Shown in pieces: positions 1 through 10,036 of a stretch of 64,000 nucleotides of DNA (the first letter of the stretch is position 1; each line of letters opens with the position of its first letter). Both the position numbers and the translations under genes were made by a program. This DNA comes from Pseudomonas tumuqii (GTDB taxonomy: Bacteria > Pseudomonadota > Gammaproteobacteria > Pseudomonadales > Pseudomonadaceae), in contig NZ_JAAOJA010000012.1 of NCBI RefSeq assembly GCF_013184545.1, forward strand, positions 62,001 through 126,000, given 5' to 3'. Under the pieces are notes generated by a model that was given only the letters and a program-made list of their open reading frames with translations, did not search any database and was not told the DNA's origin.

Positions 1-54
1 AAGTCCGCTGCGGCGGATAAAGAAGAAACTCGACCATGGCCACTATCCACGTAG
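1..54 (+). other. possible 3' end of nuoF (cut by window edge)
   Basis: nuoF lies directly upstream of nuoG in this operon type, so these bases should hold or adjoin its 3' end. Frame 1 stays open to a TAG at 52-54 and would overlap nuoG by 19 bases. Frame 3 meets a TAA at 18-20. The sequence is too short to say which frame is coding, and I do not recognise the C-terminal residues. Confidence 0.3.
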
Positions 55-2765
55 ACGGCAAAGATTTCGACGTCGATGGCGCGGACAACCTCTTGCAGGC
101 CTGTCTGTCCCTCGGTCTCGATATCCCCTATTTTTGCTGGCACCCGGCGCTTGGTAGCGTCGGCGCCTGCCGCCAGTGCGCAGTCAAGCAGTACACCGAC
201 GAGAACGACACACGCGGTCGCCTCGTCATGTCCTGCATGACGCCTGCTACCGACAACACCTGGATTTCCATCGACGACGAGGAAGCCAAGCAATTTCGCG
301 CCAGCGTAGTCGAATGGCTGATGACCAACCATCCGCACGACTGTCCGGTGTGCGAGGAAGGCGGCCATTGCCACCTGCAGGACATGACGGTGATGACCGG
401 GCATAACACCCGGCGTTATCGCTTCAGCAAGCGCACCCACCAGAACCAGGAACTCGGCCCGTTCATCGCCCATGAGATGAACCGCTGTATCGCCTGCTAC
501 CGCTGCGTGCGCTATTACAAGGACTACGCCGGCGGCACCGACCTCGGCGTATTCGGCGCCCACGACAACGTCTACTTCGGCCGCGTCGAAGACGGCGTGC
601 TGGAGAGCGAGTTCTCCGGCAACCTGACCGAGGTCTGCCCGACCGGCGTGTTCACCGACAAGACCCACTCCGAGCGCTACACCCGCAAGTGGGACATGCA
701 GTTCGCCCCGAGCATCTGCCAAGGCTGCGCCAGCGGCTGCAACATCAGCCCCGGCGAGCGTTACGGCGAGATCCGGCGCATCGAGAACCGCTTCAACGGC
801 GATGTGAACCAGTATTTCCTCTGCGACCGCGGCCGCTTCGGCTACGGCTACGTCAACCGCGAAGACCGCCCGCGCCAGCCGATGATGATGCTGAGCAAGA
901 TGAAGATGGGCATCGACTCGGCTCTCGACCAGGCTGCCGCGCTGTTGAAGAACCGCAAGGTGATCGGCATCGGTTCGCCACGCGCCAGCCTGGAGAGCAA
1001 CTTCGCCCTGCGCGAGCTGGTCGGCGCGGAAAACTACTACTCCGGCATCGCAGCGGCCGAGCTGGAAAACCTGCGGCTGATTTATGACCTCCTGCAAAAC
1101 GGCCCGCTGCCGACACCGACCCTGCGCGAGGTGGAACACCACGATGCGGTGTTCATCCTCGGCGAAGACCTGACCCAGACCGCCGCTCGGCTCGCCCTTT
1201 CCCTGCGCCAGGCGGTGAAAGGCAAGGCCGTCGAGATCGCCGCCTCGATGAAAATCCAGGACTGGCACATTGCCGCGGTGCAGAACATCGCCCAGGACGC
1301 ACTCAACCCGCTGTTTATCGCCAGCGTCGCGGCCACCCGTCTGGACGATGTCGCCGCCGAATGCGTGCACGCGGCGCCAGCCGACCTGGCTCGCCTTGGC
1401 TTCGCCGTGGCGCATGCCATGGACCCGAGCGCGCCAGCTGTCAGCGGCCTGGACCGCGAGGCCGCCGAACTGGCACAGCGCATCGCCGATGCACTGCTGG
1501 CCGCCAAGCGCCCGCTGATCGTCTCCGGCGCATCCCTGGGCAGCCGAGCGCTGATCGAAGCCGCCGCGAATATCGCCGGTGCACTGAAGAACCGTGAGAA
1601 GAATGGCTCCATCAGCCTGGTGGTGCCGGAAGCCAACAGCATGGGCCTGGCATTGCTCCTGGGCGAAGAGCTTGCGGATCGATCCGTCGATGCCGCCCTG
1701 CACGCCCTGATTAGCGGGCAGGCCGATGCCGTTGTGGTCCTGGAGAACGACCTCTACCGCCGCGCCGCAAGCGCCCAGGTCGATGCGGCACTGAACAGCG
1801 CCAAAGTGGTGATCGTCGCCGATCACCAGCAGACCGCGACTACTGCCAAGGCGCATCTGCTGCTGCCGGTGGCCAGCTTTGCCGAAGGTGACGGCACCCT
1901 GGTCAGCCTGGAAGGCCGCGCCCAACGCTTCTTCCAGGTTTTCGACCCGAGCTACCACGACGCCAACATCCTCGTGCGTGAAGGCTGGCGCTGGCTGCAT
2001 GCGCTGCACTCCACCCTGCAAGGCAAGACGGTCGACTGGACTCGACTGGACGCGGTCACTGCGGCCTGCGCGGCCGGCAACGCCCGCTTGGCGCGCATCG
2101 GCGAAGCCGCGCCGAACGCCACGTTCCGCATTAAAGGCCTCAAGCTGGCGCGTGAACCGCACCGCTACAGCGGCCGAACCGCCATGCGTGCCGATATCAG
2201 CGTGCACGAGCCGCGCCAGCCGCAGGATCAGGACTCGGCCTTTGCCTTCTCCATGGAAGGCTATTCCGGCAGCAAGGAAGATCGCCAGCAGATTCCCTTC
2301 GCCTGGTCGCCGGGCTGGAACTCGCCGCAGGCCTGGAACAAGTTCCAGGCCGAAGTCGGCGGCCACCTGCGCGCCGGCGACCCGGGCGTACGCCTGATCG
2401 AGGCCAAGGGCCAGGCGCTGCCGTGGTTCACCCCGGGTGCGGCGTTCTATCCCGCGCCGGGCACCTGGCAGGTCGTGGCGCTGCATCACCTGTTCGGCAG
2501 CGACGAGATGTCTGCCCGCGCTACGCCGATGCAGGCACGCATCCCCCAGCCTTATGTCGCCCTGGCGAAAGCCGAGGCTGATCGGCTCGGGGTCAATGAT
2601 GGTGCGCTGCTCAACCTGAGCGTAGGCGGCCAGGCCCTGTGCCTGCCGCTGCAAGTGCGCGAAGATCTGGCCGTCGGCCTGGTCGGCCTGCCTGCTGGTC
2701 TGCCCGGCATCCCGGCGGTTATCGGCGGCGCCGTGGTGAACTCGCTGCAGGAGGCCGCACAATGA
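36..2765 (+). CDS. nuoG: NADH-quinone oxidoreductase subunit G
   Basis: This is the large iron-sulfur subunit of complex I (909 residues). It passes electrons from the NADH-oxidising NuoEF unit along its clusters towards NuoI, in the peripheral arm on the cytoplasmic side. The N-terminus carries a 2Fe-2S ferredoxin domain (residues about 1-80, with CWHPALGSVGACRQC). It is followed by the His/Cys cluster segment around HDCPVCEEGGHCHLQD, a 4Fe-4S pair in CIACYRCV, and a molybdopterin-oxidoreductase-like region with CQGCASGC. The close match to the Escherichia-type N-terminal block makes the call secure. The stop overlaps the nuoH start (ATGA), so the two are probably translationally coupled. 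Confidence 0.97.
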   Translation: MATIHVDGKDFDVDGADNLLQACLSLGLDIPYFCWHPALGSVGACRQCAVKQYTDENDTRGRLVMSCMTPATDNTWISIDDEEAKQFRASVVEWLMTNHPHDCPVCEEGGHCHLQDMTVMTGHNTRRYRFSKRTHQNQELGPFIAHEMNRCIACYRCVRYYKDYAGGTDLGVFGAHDNVYFGRVEDGVLESEFSGNLTEVCPTGVFTDKTHSERYTRKWDMQFAPSICQGCASGCNISPGERYGEIRRIENRFNGDVNQYFLCDRGRFGYGYVNREDRPRQPMMMLSKMKMGIDSALDQAAALLKNRKVIGIGSPRASLESNFALRELVGAENYYSGIAAAELENLRLIYDLLQNGPLPTPTLREVEHHDAVFILGEDLTQTAARLALSLRQAVKGKAVEIAASMKIQDWHIAAVQNIAQDALNPLFIASVAATRLDDVAAECVHAAPADLARLGFAVAHAMDPSAPAVSGLDREAAELAQRIADALLAAKRPLIVSGASLGSRALIEAAANIAGALKNREKNGSISLVVPEANSMGLALLLGEELADRSVDAALHALISGQADAVVVLENDLYRRAASAQVDAALNSAKVVIVADHQQTATTAKAHLLLPVASFAEGDGTLVSLEGRAQRFFQVFDPSYHDANILVREGWRWLHALHSTLQGKTVDWTRLDAVTAACAAGNARLARIGEAAPNATFRIKGLKLAREPHRYSGRTAMRADISVHEPRQPQDQDSAFAFSMEGYSGSKEDRQQIPFAWSPGWNSPQAWNKFQAEVGGHLRAGDPGVRLIEAKGQALPWFTPGAAFYPAPGTWQVVALHHLFGSDEMSARATPMQARIPQPYVALAKAEADRLGVNDGALLNLSVGGQALCLPLQVREDLAVGLVGLPAGLPGIPAVIGGAVVNSLQEAAQ

Positions 2766-3754
2766 GCTGGCTGACGCCCGAACTGTTCGAGATCGTCATC
2801 GCGGTATTCAAGGCGGTGGTCATCCTGCTGGCCGTGGTGATCTGCGGCGCCCTGCTGAGCTTCGTCGAACGCCGCCTGCTGGGACTCTGGCAGGATCGCT
2901 ACGGCCCCAACCGGGTCGGCCCGTTCGGCATGTTCCAGATCGCCGCGGACATGCTCAAGATGTTCTTCAAGGAAGACTGGACCCCGCCGTTCGCCGACAA
3001 GGTGATCTTCACCCTGGCACCCGTGATCGCCATGGGCGCACTGCTGACCGCCTTCGTCATCATCCCCATCACCCCGACCTGGGGCGTGGCGGATCTGAAC
3101 ATTGGCATCCTGTTCTTCTTCGCCATGGCCGGTCTGTCGGTGTATGCGGTGCTGTTCGCCGGCTGGTCGAGCAACAACAAGTTCGCCCTGCTCGGCGCCC
3201 TCCGCGCGTCGGCTCAGACCGTCTCCTACGAGGTGTTCCTGGCCCTGGCGCTGATGGGTATCGTCGCCCAGGTTGGCTCGTTCAACATGCGCGAGATCGT
3301 CGACTACCAGGCGCAAAACCTCTGGTTCATCATTCCGCAGTTCTTCGGCTTCTGTACCTTCTTCATTGCTGGCGTGGCAGTGACCCACCGTCACCCGTTC
3401 GACCAGCCGGAAGCCGAGCAGGAGCTGGCCGACGGTTACCACATCGAATACGCCGGGATGAAGTGGGGCATGTTCTTCGTTGGCGAATACATCGGCATCG
3501 TGACCATTTCCGCCCTGTTGGTAACGCTGTTCTTCGGCGGCTGGCATGGGCCGTTCGGCATCCTGCCGCAGATCCCGTTCATCTGGTTCGCCCTCAAGAC
3601 CTGCTTCTTCATCATGCTGTTCATCCTGCTGCGCGCTTCCATTCCGCGCCCGCGTTATGACCAGGTGATGGCCTTCAGCTGGAAGTTCTGCCTGCCGCTG
3701 ACCCTGATCAACCTGCTGGTGACCGGCGCATTCGTGCTGGCCGCGGCCCAGTAA
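2762..3754 (+). CDS. nuoH: NADH-quinone oxidoreductase subunit H
   Basis: This 330-residue, eight-helix membrane subunit links the peripheral arm to the proton-pumping membrane arm and forms part of the quinone-binding cavity. Recognisable blocks are the ERRLLGLWQDRYGPNRVGP segment near residues 35-55, the SYEVFLALA helix, and the acidic loop EAEQELADGYHIEYAGMKW. I chose the ATG at 2762, which overlaps the nuoG stop, because an AGGAGG sequence lies 8 bases upstream and the protein then has family length. A longer in-frame extension upstream would lie inside nuoG and is not needed. Confidence 0.97.
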   Translation: MSWLTPELFEIVIAVFKAVVILLAVVICGALLSFVERRLLGLWQDRYGPNRVGPFGMFQIAADMLKMFFKEDWTPPFADKVIFTLAPVIAMGALLTAFVIIPITPTWGVADLNIGILFFFAMAGLSVYAVLFAGWSSNNKFALLGALRASAQTVSYEVFLALALMGIVAQVGSFNMREIVDYQAQNLWFIIPQFFGFCTFFIAGVAVTHRHPFDQPEAEQELADGYHIEYAGMKWGMFFVGEYIGIVTISALLVTLFFGGWHGPFGILPQIPFIWFALKTCFFIMLFILLRASIPRPRYDQVMAFSWKFCLPLTLINLLVTGAFVLAAAQ

Positions 3755-3765
3755 GGAGAACCACC

Positions 3766-4314
3766 ATGTTCAAGTACATTGCCAATGTGATCCACGGCAC
3801 TTACACCCAGTTGCGTAGCCTGGTGATGATCTTCGGCCACGCCTTTCGCAAGCGCGACACCCTGCAATACCCGGAAGAAGCGGTGTACCTGCCGCCACGT
3901 TACCGCGGGCGCATCGTCCTCACCCGCGACCCCGACGGTGAAGAGCGTTGCGTGGCCTGCAACCTGTGCGCCGTAGCTTGTCCGGTCGGCTGCATTTCCC
4001 TGCAAAAGGCCGAAACCGACGATGGCCGCTGGTACCCGGAATTCTTCCGCATCAACTTCTCGCGCTGCATCTTCTGCGGCCTGTGCGAAGAAGCCTGTCC
4101 AACCACCGCGATCCAGCTCACCCCGGATTTCGAGATGGGCGAGTTCAAACGCCAGGATCTGGTGTACGAAAAGGGCGATCTGCTGATTTCCGGACCGGGC
4201 AAGAACCCGGACTACAACTTCTACCGGGTTGCCGGTATGGCCATTGCCGGCAAGCCGAAAGGCGCCGCGCAGAACGAGGCCGAGCCGATCAACGTCAAAG
4301 GCTTGTTGCCCTAA
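3766..4314 (+). CDS. nuoI: NADH-quinone oxidoreductase subunit I
   Basis: This 182-residue ferredoxin-like subunit carries the two 4Fe-4S clusters (N6a/N6b type) that relay electrons from NuoG to the quinone site. Both motifs are visible: CVACNLCAVACPVGC and CIFCGLCEEACPTTA. The N-terminal 40 residues are amphipathic and dock on NuoH. A ribosome site (AAGGAG) precedes the ATG, and the gene follows nuoH by 11 bases. Nothing is unusual. Confidence 0.97.
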   Translation: MFKYIANVIHGTYTQLRSLVMIFGHAFRKRDTLQYPEEAVYLPPRYRGRIVLTRDPDGEERCVACNLCAVACPVGCISLQKAETDDGRWYPEFFRINFSRCIFCGLCEEACPTTAIQLTPDFEMGEFKRQDLVYEKGDLLISGPGKNPDYNFYRVAGMAIAGKPKGAAQNEAEPINVKGLLP

Positions 4315-4324
4315 GGAGACGCGC

Positions 4325-4834
4325 GTGGAATTCGCTTTCTATTTCGCGGCGGGAATCGCCGTGGCTTCAACCCTGCGGGTAATCACCAGCAGCAATCCGG
4401 TGCATGCCCTGCTGTACCTGATCGTCTCGCTGCTGGCGGTGGCCATGACCTTCTTCGCCCTCGGGGCGCCTTTCGCCGGCGCCCTGGAGATCATCGTCTA
4501 CGCCGGCGCCATCATGGTGCTGTTCGTCTTCGTGGTAATGATGCTCAACCTCGGCCCGGCTGCCGTCGAGCAGGAAAAACAGTGGCTGACAGCGGGCATC
4601 TGGATCGGCCCGACAGTTCTCTCCGCCGCGCTGCTGGGCCTGCTGCTGCATGCGCTGTTCAAGTCACCCAGCGCTGCGCCGATTGGCCTGACGACCGTCG
4701 ATGCGAAAGCCGTCGGCATCAGCTTGTTCGGCCCCTACCTGCTGGCCGTGGAGCTGGCTTCCATGCTGTTGCTCGCGGCCCTGATCGCCGCCTACCACCT
4801 CGGCCGCCACGAAGCTAAGGATGCAACGCCATGA
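4325..4834 (+). CDS. nuoJ: NADH-quinone oxidoreductase subunit J (GTG start)
   Basis: This five-helix membrane subunit (169 residues) lies beside NuoH, NuoA and NuoK in the membrane arm. The helix with EIIVYAGAIMVLFVFVVMML contains the pi-bulge region typical of NuoJ. The start is GTG at 4325, preceded by TAAGGAGA. The frame is open further upstream, but that extension lies in nuoI and lacks a ribosome site. The last four bases overlap the nuoK ATG. Confidence 0.95.
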   Translation: MEFAFYFAAGIAVASTLRVITSSNPVHALLYLIVSLLAVAMTFFALGAPFAGALEIIVYAGAIMVLFVFVVMMLNLGPAAVEQEKQWLTAGIWIGPTVLSAALLGLLLHALFKSPSAAPIGLTTVDAKAVGISLFGPYLLAVELASMLLLAALIAAYHLGRHEAKDATP

Positions 4835-5139
4835 ATGCTATCCCGATGGAGCACGGCCTGGCTCTCGCCGCCGTGCTATTCAGCCTCGGCCTGGTCGGCC
4901 TGATGGTGCGGCGCAACATCCTCTTCATGTTGATGAGCCTGGAAGTAATGATGAACGCCACCGCCTTGGCCTTCATCGTCGCCGGCAGCCGCTGGGCACA
5001 GCCTGACGGGCAGGTCATGTTCATTCTGGTGATAACCCTGGCAGCCGCCGAGGCCAGTATCGGCCTGGCGATCCTGCTGCAACTGTATCGCCGTTTCCAC
5101 ACACTCGATATCGATGCTGCCAGCGAGATGCGCGGATGA
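4831..5139 (+). CDS. nuoK: NADH-quinone oxidoreductase subunit K
   Basis: This is a three-helix membrane subunit of 102 residues, homologous to MnhC/MrpC antiporter subunits. The conserved buried glutamates used in proton transfer are visible, in LMSLEVMMNA in helix 2 and in the AAAEASIGLAIL segment. It overlaps nuoJ at its start and nuoL at its end by four bases each, as is usual for this operon. Confidence 0.96.
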   Translation: MNAIPMEHGLALAAVLFSLGLVGLMVRRNILFMLMSLEVMMNATALAFIVAGSRWAQPDGQVMFILVITLAAAEASIGLAILLQLYRRFHTLDIDAASEMRG

Positions 5140-6986
5140 ACCTACTATTCCTGACTTGCCTGTTCCCGCTGCTCGGCTGGCTGTTGCTGGCCTTTTCCCG
5201 CGGGCGTTTCTCGGAAAACACCGCCGCCGTGATCGGGGTCGGCTCGGTCGGCTTGTCCGCCCTGACCGTTGCCTGGATCATCTGGCAGTTCAACGTCGCG
5301 CCGCCGCAAGGCGGCGTCTACACCCAGCTGCTCTGGCAGTGGATGGCGGTGGACGGCTTCGCGCCGAGCTTCACCCTCTACCTGGATGGACTGTCGCTGA
5401 CCATGCTCGGCGTGGTCACCGGCGTTGGCTTCCTGATCCACCTGTTCGCCTCCTGGTACATGCGCGGTGAAGAGGGTTACTCGCGCTTCTTCGCCTACAC
5501 CAACCTGTTCATCGCCAGCATGCTGTTCCTGGTGCTCGGCGATAACCTGCTATTCCTCTACTTTGGTTGGGAAGGCGTGGGCCTGTGCTCCTACCTGTTG
5601 ATCGGCCACTACTTCAAGCACGTGCCCAACGGTAATGCCGCACTCAAGGCCTTTATCGTCACCCGGGTCGGTGACGTATTCATGGCCATCGGCCTGTTCA
5701 TCCTGTTCCTGCATCTCGGTACCCTGAACATTCAGGAGCTGATGCAACTGGCACCGCAGAAGTACGTCGAAGGCGACAACTGGCTGTGGATCACCACCCT
5801 GATGCTGCTCGGCGGTGCGGTCGGCAAGTCGGCCCAGTTGCCGCTGCAAACCTGGCTGGCCGATGCCATGGCCGGCCCGACCCCGGTCTCCGCACTGATC
5901 CACGCGGCGACCATGGTCACTGCCGGCGTCTACCTGATCGCGCGCACCCACGGCCTGTTCCTGCTGACCCCGGAAATCCTCGAACTGGTCGGCATCGTCG
6001 GCGGCGTGACCCTGGTCTTGGCCGGTTTCGCCGCGCTGGTGCAAACCGACATCAAGCGTATCCTCGCCTACTCGACCATGAGCCAGATCGGCTACATGTT
6101 CCTCGCCCTGGGCGTGGGGGCATGGGACGCGGCGATCTTCCACCTGATGACCCATGCCTTCTTCAAGGCCCTGTTGTTCCTCGCCTCCGGGGCGGTAATC
6201 AATGCCTGCCACCACGAGCAGAACATCTTCAAGATGGGCGGTCTGTGGAAGAAACTGCCACTGGCCTATGCCAGCTTCATCGTCGGCGGTGCCGCCCTGG
6301 CTGCCCTGCCGCTGATCACCGCCGGCTTCTATTCCAAGGACGAAATCCTCTGGGAAGCCTTCGCCAGCGGTCATCAGTGGTTGCTGTATGCCGGTCTGAC
6401 CGGGGCCTTCCTGACCTCGATCTACACCTTCCGCCTGATTTTCATCGCCTTCCACGGCGAGCAGAAGACCGAGGCGCATGCCGGTCATGGCATCGCCCAC
6501 TGGCTGCCACTGGCGGTGCTGATCGTGCTGTCGACCTTTATCGGCGCATTGATCACCCCGCCGCTGGCCGGCGTGCTGCCGCAAAGCGTCGGGCATGCCG
6601 GCGGCGAGGCCAAGCACAGCCTGGAGATTGCATCCGGGGCCATTGCCCTGCTCGGCATTCTGCTCGCCGCACTGCTGTTCCTCGGCCAGCGGCGCCTGGT
6701 CAGCGCAGTAGCGGCCAGTGCGCCGGGGCGTTTCCTGTCGACCTGGTGGTTCGCCGCCTGGGGCTTCGACTGGCTCTACAACAAGCTCTTCGTGCAGCCC
6801 TACCTGCTGGTCTGCCGCCTGCTCGGGCGTGACCCAATCGACCGCAGCATCGGCCTGGTTCCGCGCCTCGCGCGCGGCGGCAACGCCCTGCTGGCCCGCA
6901 GCCAGACCGGCCAGGTGCGCTGGTACGCCACGTCCATCGCTGGGGGTGCCGTCGTGGTGCTCGCCATCCTTCTGCTTCTGAATTAA
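5136..6986 (+). CDS. nuoL: NADH-quinone oxidoreductase subunit L
   Basis: This is the distal antiporter-like subunit of complex I (616 residues), carrying one of the proton channels. It is polytopic, with a lateral amphipathic helix expected near the C-terminus. Typical blocks are FFAYTNLFIASMLFLVLGDN, the helix with YFGWEGVGLCSYLLIGHY, and GPTPVSALIHAATMVTAGVY. The length matches the family. The start overlaps nuoK by four bases, and the next gene, nuoM, begins 15 bases downstream. Confidence 0.97.
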   Translation: MNLLFLTCLFPLLGWLLLAFSRGRFSENTAAVIGVGSVGLSALTVAWIIWQFNVAPPQGGVYTQLLWQWMAVDGFAPSFTLYLDGLSLTMLGVVTGVGFLIHLFASWYMRGEEGYSRFFAYTNLFIASMLFLVLGDNLLFLYFGWEGVGLCSYLLIGHYFKHVPNGNAALKAFIVTRVGDVFMAIGLFILFLHLGTLNIQELMQLAPQKYVEGDNWLWITTLMLLGGAVGKSAQLPLQTWLADAMAGPTPVSALIHAATMVTAGVYLIARTHGLFLLTPEILELVGIVGGVTLVLAGFAALVQTDIKRILAYSTMSQIGYMFLALGVGAWDAAIFHLMTHAFFKALLFLASGAVINACHHEQNIFKMGGLWKKLPLAYASFIVGGAALAALPLITAGFYSKDEILWEAFASGHQWLLYAGLTGAFLTSIYTFRLIFIAFHGEQKTEAHAGHGIAHWLPLAVLIVLSTFIGALITPPLAGVLPQSVGHAGGEAKHSLEIASGAIALLGILLAALLFLGQRRLVSAVAASAPGRFLSTWWFAAWGFDWLYNKLFVQPYLLVCRLLGRDPIDRSIGLVPRLARGGNALLARSQTGQVRWYATSIAGGAVVVLAILLLLN

Positions 6987-7001
6987 GGAAAATAGCCCGT
7001 C

Positions 7002-8531
7002 ATGATTCTGCCCTGGCTAATCCTGATCCCCTTTATCGGCGGCCTGCTGTGCTGGCAAGGCGAGCGTTTCGGCGCCACCCTGCCGCGCTGGATCGCCCTG
7101 CTGACTATGGTGCTGTTGTTCGGCCTCGGCCTGTGGTTGTGGGCCACCGGCGATTACAGCCTGGCCCCCGCGCCAGGCGCCGACCCGCGCTGGGCCGCCG
7201 AATTCCAGCTGCAGTGGATCGAGCGCTTCGGCATCAGCGTGCACCTGGCGCTGGATGGCCTGTCGGTGTTGATGATCAGCCTCACCGGCCTGCTCGGCGT
7301 GCTGTCGGTGCTCTGCTCGTGGAAAGAAATCCAGAACCGCGTCGGCTTTTTCCACCTCAACCTGATGTGGATTCTCGGCGGCGTGGTCGGCGTGTTCCTC
7401 GCCGTCGACCTGTTCCTGTTCTTCTTCTTCTGGGAAATGATGCTGGTGCCGATGTACTTCCTCATCGCGCTCTGGGGTCACAGTGGCAGCGACGGCAAGT
7501 CCCGCATCTATGCCGCCACCAAGTTCTTCATCTACACCCAGGCCAGTGGCCTGATCATGCTGGTGGCGATCCTCGGCCTGGTGTTCGTCCACTTCGACCA
7601 GACCGGCGTACTCACCTTCAACTACGCCGACCTGCTCAGGACCGAAATGGCGCCGGGTACCGAATACCTGCTGATGCTCGGTTTCTTCATCGCCTTCGCG
7701 GTGAAGTTCCCGGTGGTGCCCTTCCACTCCTGGTTACCGGATGCCCACGCCCAGGCGCCGACCGCCGGTTCCGTGGACCTGGCCGGTATCCTGCTGAAAA
7801 CCGCCGCCTACGGCATGCTGCGTTTCGCCCTGCCGCTGTTCCCCAACGCCTCGGCCGAGTTCGCGCCGATCGCCATGGGGCTGGGTGTCTTCGCCGTCGT
7901 CTATGGCGCCCTGCTGTCCTTCGCGCAAACCGATATCAAGCGCCTGGTGGCCTACTCCAGCGTCTCGCACATGGGCTTCGTGCTGATTGCCATCTACTCC
8001 GGCAGCCAGATCGCCCTGCAGGGCGCGGTGGTGCAGATGCTGGCCCATGGCTTGTCCGCCGCCGCACTGTTTATCCTCTGCGGACAGCTCTATGAGCGCC
8101 TGCACACCCGCGACATGCGCGAGATGGGCGGTGTCTGGGCACGCATGCCCTGGCTGCCGGGCGTCAGCCTGTTCTTCGCCGCGGCGGCGCTGGGCCTACC
8201 CGGCACCGGCAACTTCGTCGGCGAGTTCCTGATTCTGCTCGGCAGCTTCCGGAATGCGCCGCTGATCACCGTGCTCGCCGCCACCGGCCTGGTATTCGGT
8301 TCGGTCTATTCGCTGATCATGATCCACCGCGCCTACTTCGGCCCGGCCAAGGCAGAGGGGGCCGTGCAAGGCCTGAAACCGCGTGAACTGGGTATGGTGC
8401 TGGGGCTGGCGGCACTGCTGATCCTGCTCGGCGTCTACCCGCAGCCGGTGCTGGATACTTCCGCTGCAAGCATGCATGGCGTGCAGCAGTGGATGAGCAC
8501 CGCCCTCAATCAACTCGCCTCGACCCGGTAG
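7002..8531 (+). CDS. nuoM: NADH-quinone oxidoreductase subunit M
   Basis: This is the second antiporter-like proton-channel subunit of complex I (509 residues, about 14 helices). Diagnostic stretches are FFFFFWEMMLVPMYFLIALWG with its conserved Glu, the PVVPFHSWLPDAHAQAPTAG block, and DIKRLVAYSSVSHMGFV. AAGGAAA lies upstream of the ATG. The stop is followed after five bases by the nuoN ATG. Confidence 0.97.
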   Translation: MILPWLILIPFIGGLLCWQGERFGATLPRWIALLTMVLLFGLGLWLWATGDYSLAPAPGADPRWAAEFQLQWIERFGISVHLALDGLSVLMISLTGLLGVLSVLCSWKEIQNRVGFFHLNLMWILGGVVGVFLAVDLFLFFFFWEMMLVPMYFLIALWGHSGSDGKSRIYAATKFFIYTQASGLIMLVAILGLVFVHFDQTGVLTFNYADLLRTEMAPGTEYLLMLGFFIAFAVKFPVVPFHSWLPDAHAQAPTAGSVDLAGILLKTAAYGMLRFALPLFPNASAEFAPIAMGLGVFAVVYGALLSFAQTDIKRLVAYSSVSHMGFVLIAIYSGSQIALQGAVVQMLAHGLSAAALFILCGQLYERLHTRDMREMGGVWARMPWLPGVSLFFAAAALGLPGTGNFVGEFLILLGSFRNAPLITVLAATGLVFGSVYSLIMIHRAYFGPAKAEGAVQGLKPRELGMVLGLAALLILLGVYPQPVLDTSAASMHGVQQWMSTALNQLASTR

Positions 8532-8536
8532 CTGTT

Positions 8537-10027
8537 ATGCAAAGTCAAGCTGTGGAATTCACGCTGCAACACTTCATCGCCCTGCTGCCGCTACTGGTCA
8601 CCAGCGCGACCATCATCGTGGTGATGCTGGCCATCGCCTGGAAGCGCCACCACTCCTGGACCTTTGGCCTGTCGGTGATTGGTCTCAACCTGGCCCTGCT
8701 GTCGATCCTCCCGGCCCTGAAAGTCGCCCCCATCGAGGTTACCCCGCTGCTGCAGGTGGACAACTTCGCCTGCTACTACATGGCCCTGGTACTGGCCGCA
8801 ACGCTGGCCTGCGTGACGCTGAGCCATGCCTACCTGGGCGGCGAATCCGGCAAGGGCTACCCGGGCAACCGCGAAGAGCTGTACCTGCTGATGCTGCTGG
8901 CCGCCGCCGGCGGCCTGGTGCTGGTCAGCGCGCAGCACCTGGCGAGCTTGTTCATCGGTCTGGAACTGCTCTCGCTGCCGACCTACGGGCTGGTCGCCTA
9001 TGCCTTCTTCAACAAGCGCTCGCTGGAAGGCGGCCTCAAGTACATGGTGCTGTCGGCTGCAGGCAGCGCGTTCCTGCTGTTCGGCATGGCCCTGCTGTAT
9101 GCCGACGCCGGCACCCTGAGCTTTGCCGGGATCGGCGCCATCCTGGCACCAGCCGCGCAGCCAGGCCCACTGGTGCAACTGGGCATGGGCATGATGCTGG
9201 TCGCCCTGGCGTTCAAGCTGTCGCTGGTACCCTTTCATCTGTGGACACCGGATGTCTACGAGGGCGCGCCGGCGCCGGTCGCCGCCTTCCTCGCCACGGC
9301 CAGCAAGGTCGCGGTGTTCGCCGTGCTGCTGCGTCTGTTCCAGCTGTCGCCCGCTGCCGCGAGCCCGGCGCTACACGATCTGTTGGCGCTGATCGCGGTC
9401 GCCTCGATCCTCTTCGGCAACCTGCTGGCCCTGCTGCAAAGCAACCTCAAGCGCCTGCTCGGTTACTCCTCGATTGCCCACTTCGGCTACCTGCTGGTCG
9501 CCCTGATCGCCAGCGAGGGCATGGCGCTGGAAGCGGTCAGCGTATACCTGGCCACCTACGTGCTGACCACCCTCGGCGCCTTCGGCGTGGTCACCCTGAT
9601 GTCCACGCCCTACAACGGCCGCGACTGCGATGCGCTCTACGAATACCGCGGGCTGTTCTGGCGGCGGCCCTACCTGACCGCGGTGCTCACGGTGATGATG
9701 CTGTCGCTGGCGGGCATTCCGCTGACCGCGGGCTTCATCGGCAAGTTCTACATCATCACCGTCGGCGTGCAGGCCGAACTCTGGTGGCTGCTCGGCGCCC
9801 TGGTACTGGGTAGTGCGATCGGGGTGTTCTATTACCTGCGGGTGATGGTCACCCTGTTCATGGTCGAGCCCAACCTGCGCCGCCACGATGCGCCGTTCAA
9901 CTGGGGCCAGCGGGCTGGCGGGATCATGCTGCTGCTGGTTGCCCTGCTGGCCTTCGTGCTCGGCGTCTACCCGCAACCGCTGCTGGATCTGGTGCAGCAC
10001 GCCGGGCTGGCGGGACTCATGCGGTGA
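8537..10027 (+). CDS. nuoN: NADH-quinone oxidoreductase subunit N
   Basis: This is the third antiporter-like subunit (496 residues) and the last gene of the nuo operon here. Motifs include FIGLELLSLPTYGLVAYAF, the FHLWTPDVYEGAPAPVAAF block with the family's conserved residues, and LKRLLGYSSIAHFGYLLVAL. I chose the ATG at 8537, just after the nuoM stop, which gives a first residue block MQSQAVEFTL. The extension further upstream would lie in nuoM. The gene ends nine bases from the convergent exporter gene, with no clear terminator hairpin between them. Confidence 0.96.
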   Translation: MQSQAVEFTLQHFIALLPLLVTSATIIVVMLAIAWKRHHSWTFGLSVIGLNLALLSILPALKVAPIEVTPLLQVDNFACYYMALVLAATLACVTLSHAYLGGESGKGYPGNREELYLLMLLAAAGGLVLVSAQHLASLFIGLELLSLPTYGLVAYAFFNKRSLEGGLKYMVLSAAGSAFLLFGMALLYADAGTLSFAGIGAILAPAAQPGPLVQLGMGMMLVALAFKLSLVPFHLWTPDVYEGAPAPVAAFLATASKVAVFAVLLRLFQLSPAAASPALHDLLALIAVASILFGNLLALLQSNLKRLLGYSSIAHFGYLLVALIASEGMALEAVSVYLATYVLTTLGAFGVVTLMSTPYNGRDCDALYEYRGLFWRRPYLTAVLTVMMLSLAGIPLTAGFIGKFYIITVGVQAELWWLLGALVLGSAIGVFYYLRVMVTLFMVEPNLRRHDAPFNWGQRAGGIMLLLVALLAFVLGVYPQPLLDLVQHAGLAGLMR

Positions 10028-10036
10028 ACGCCCGGT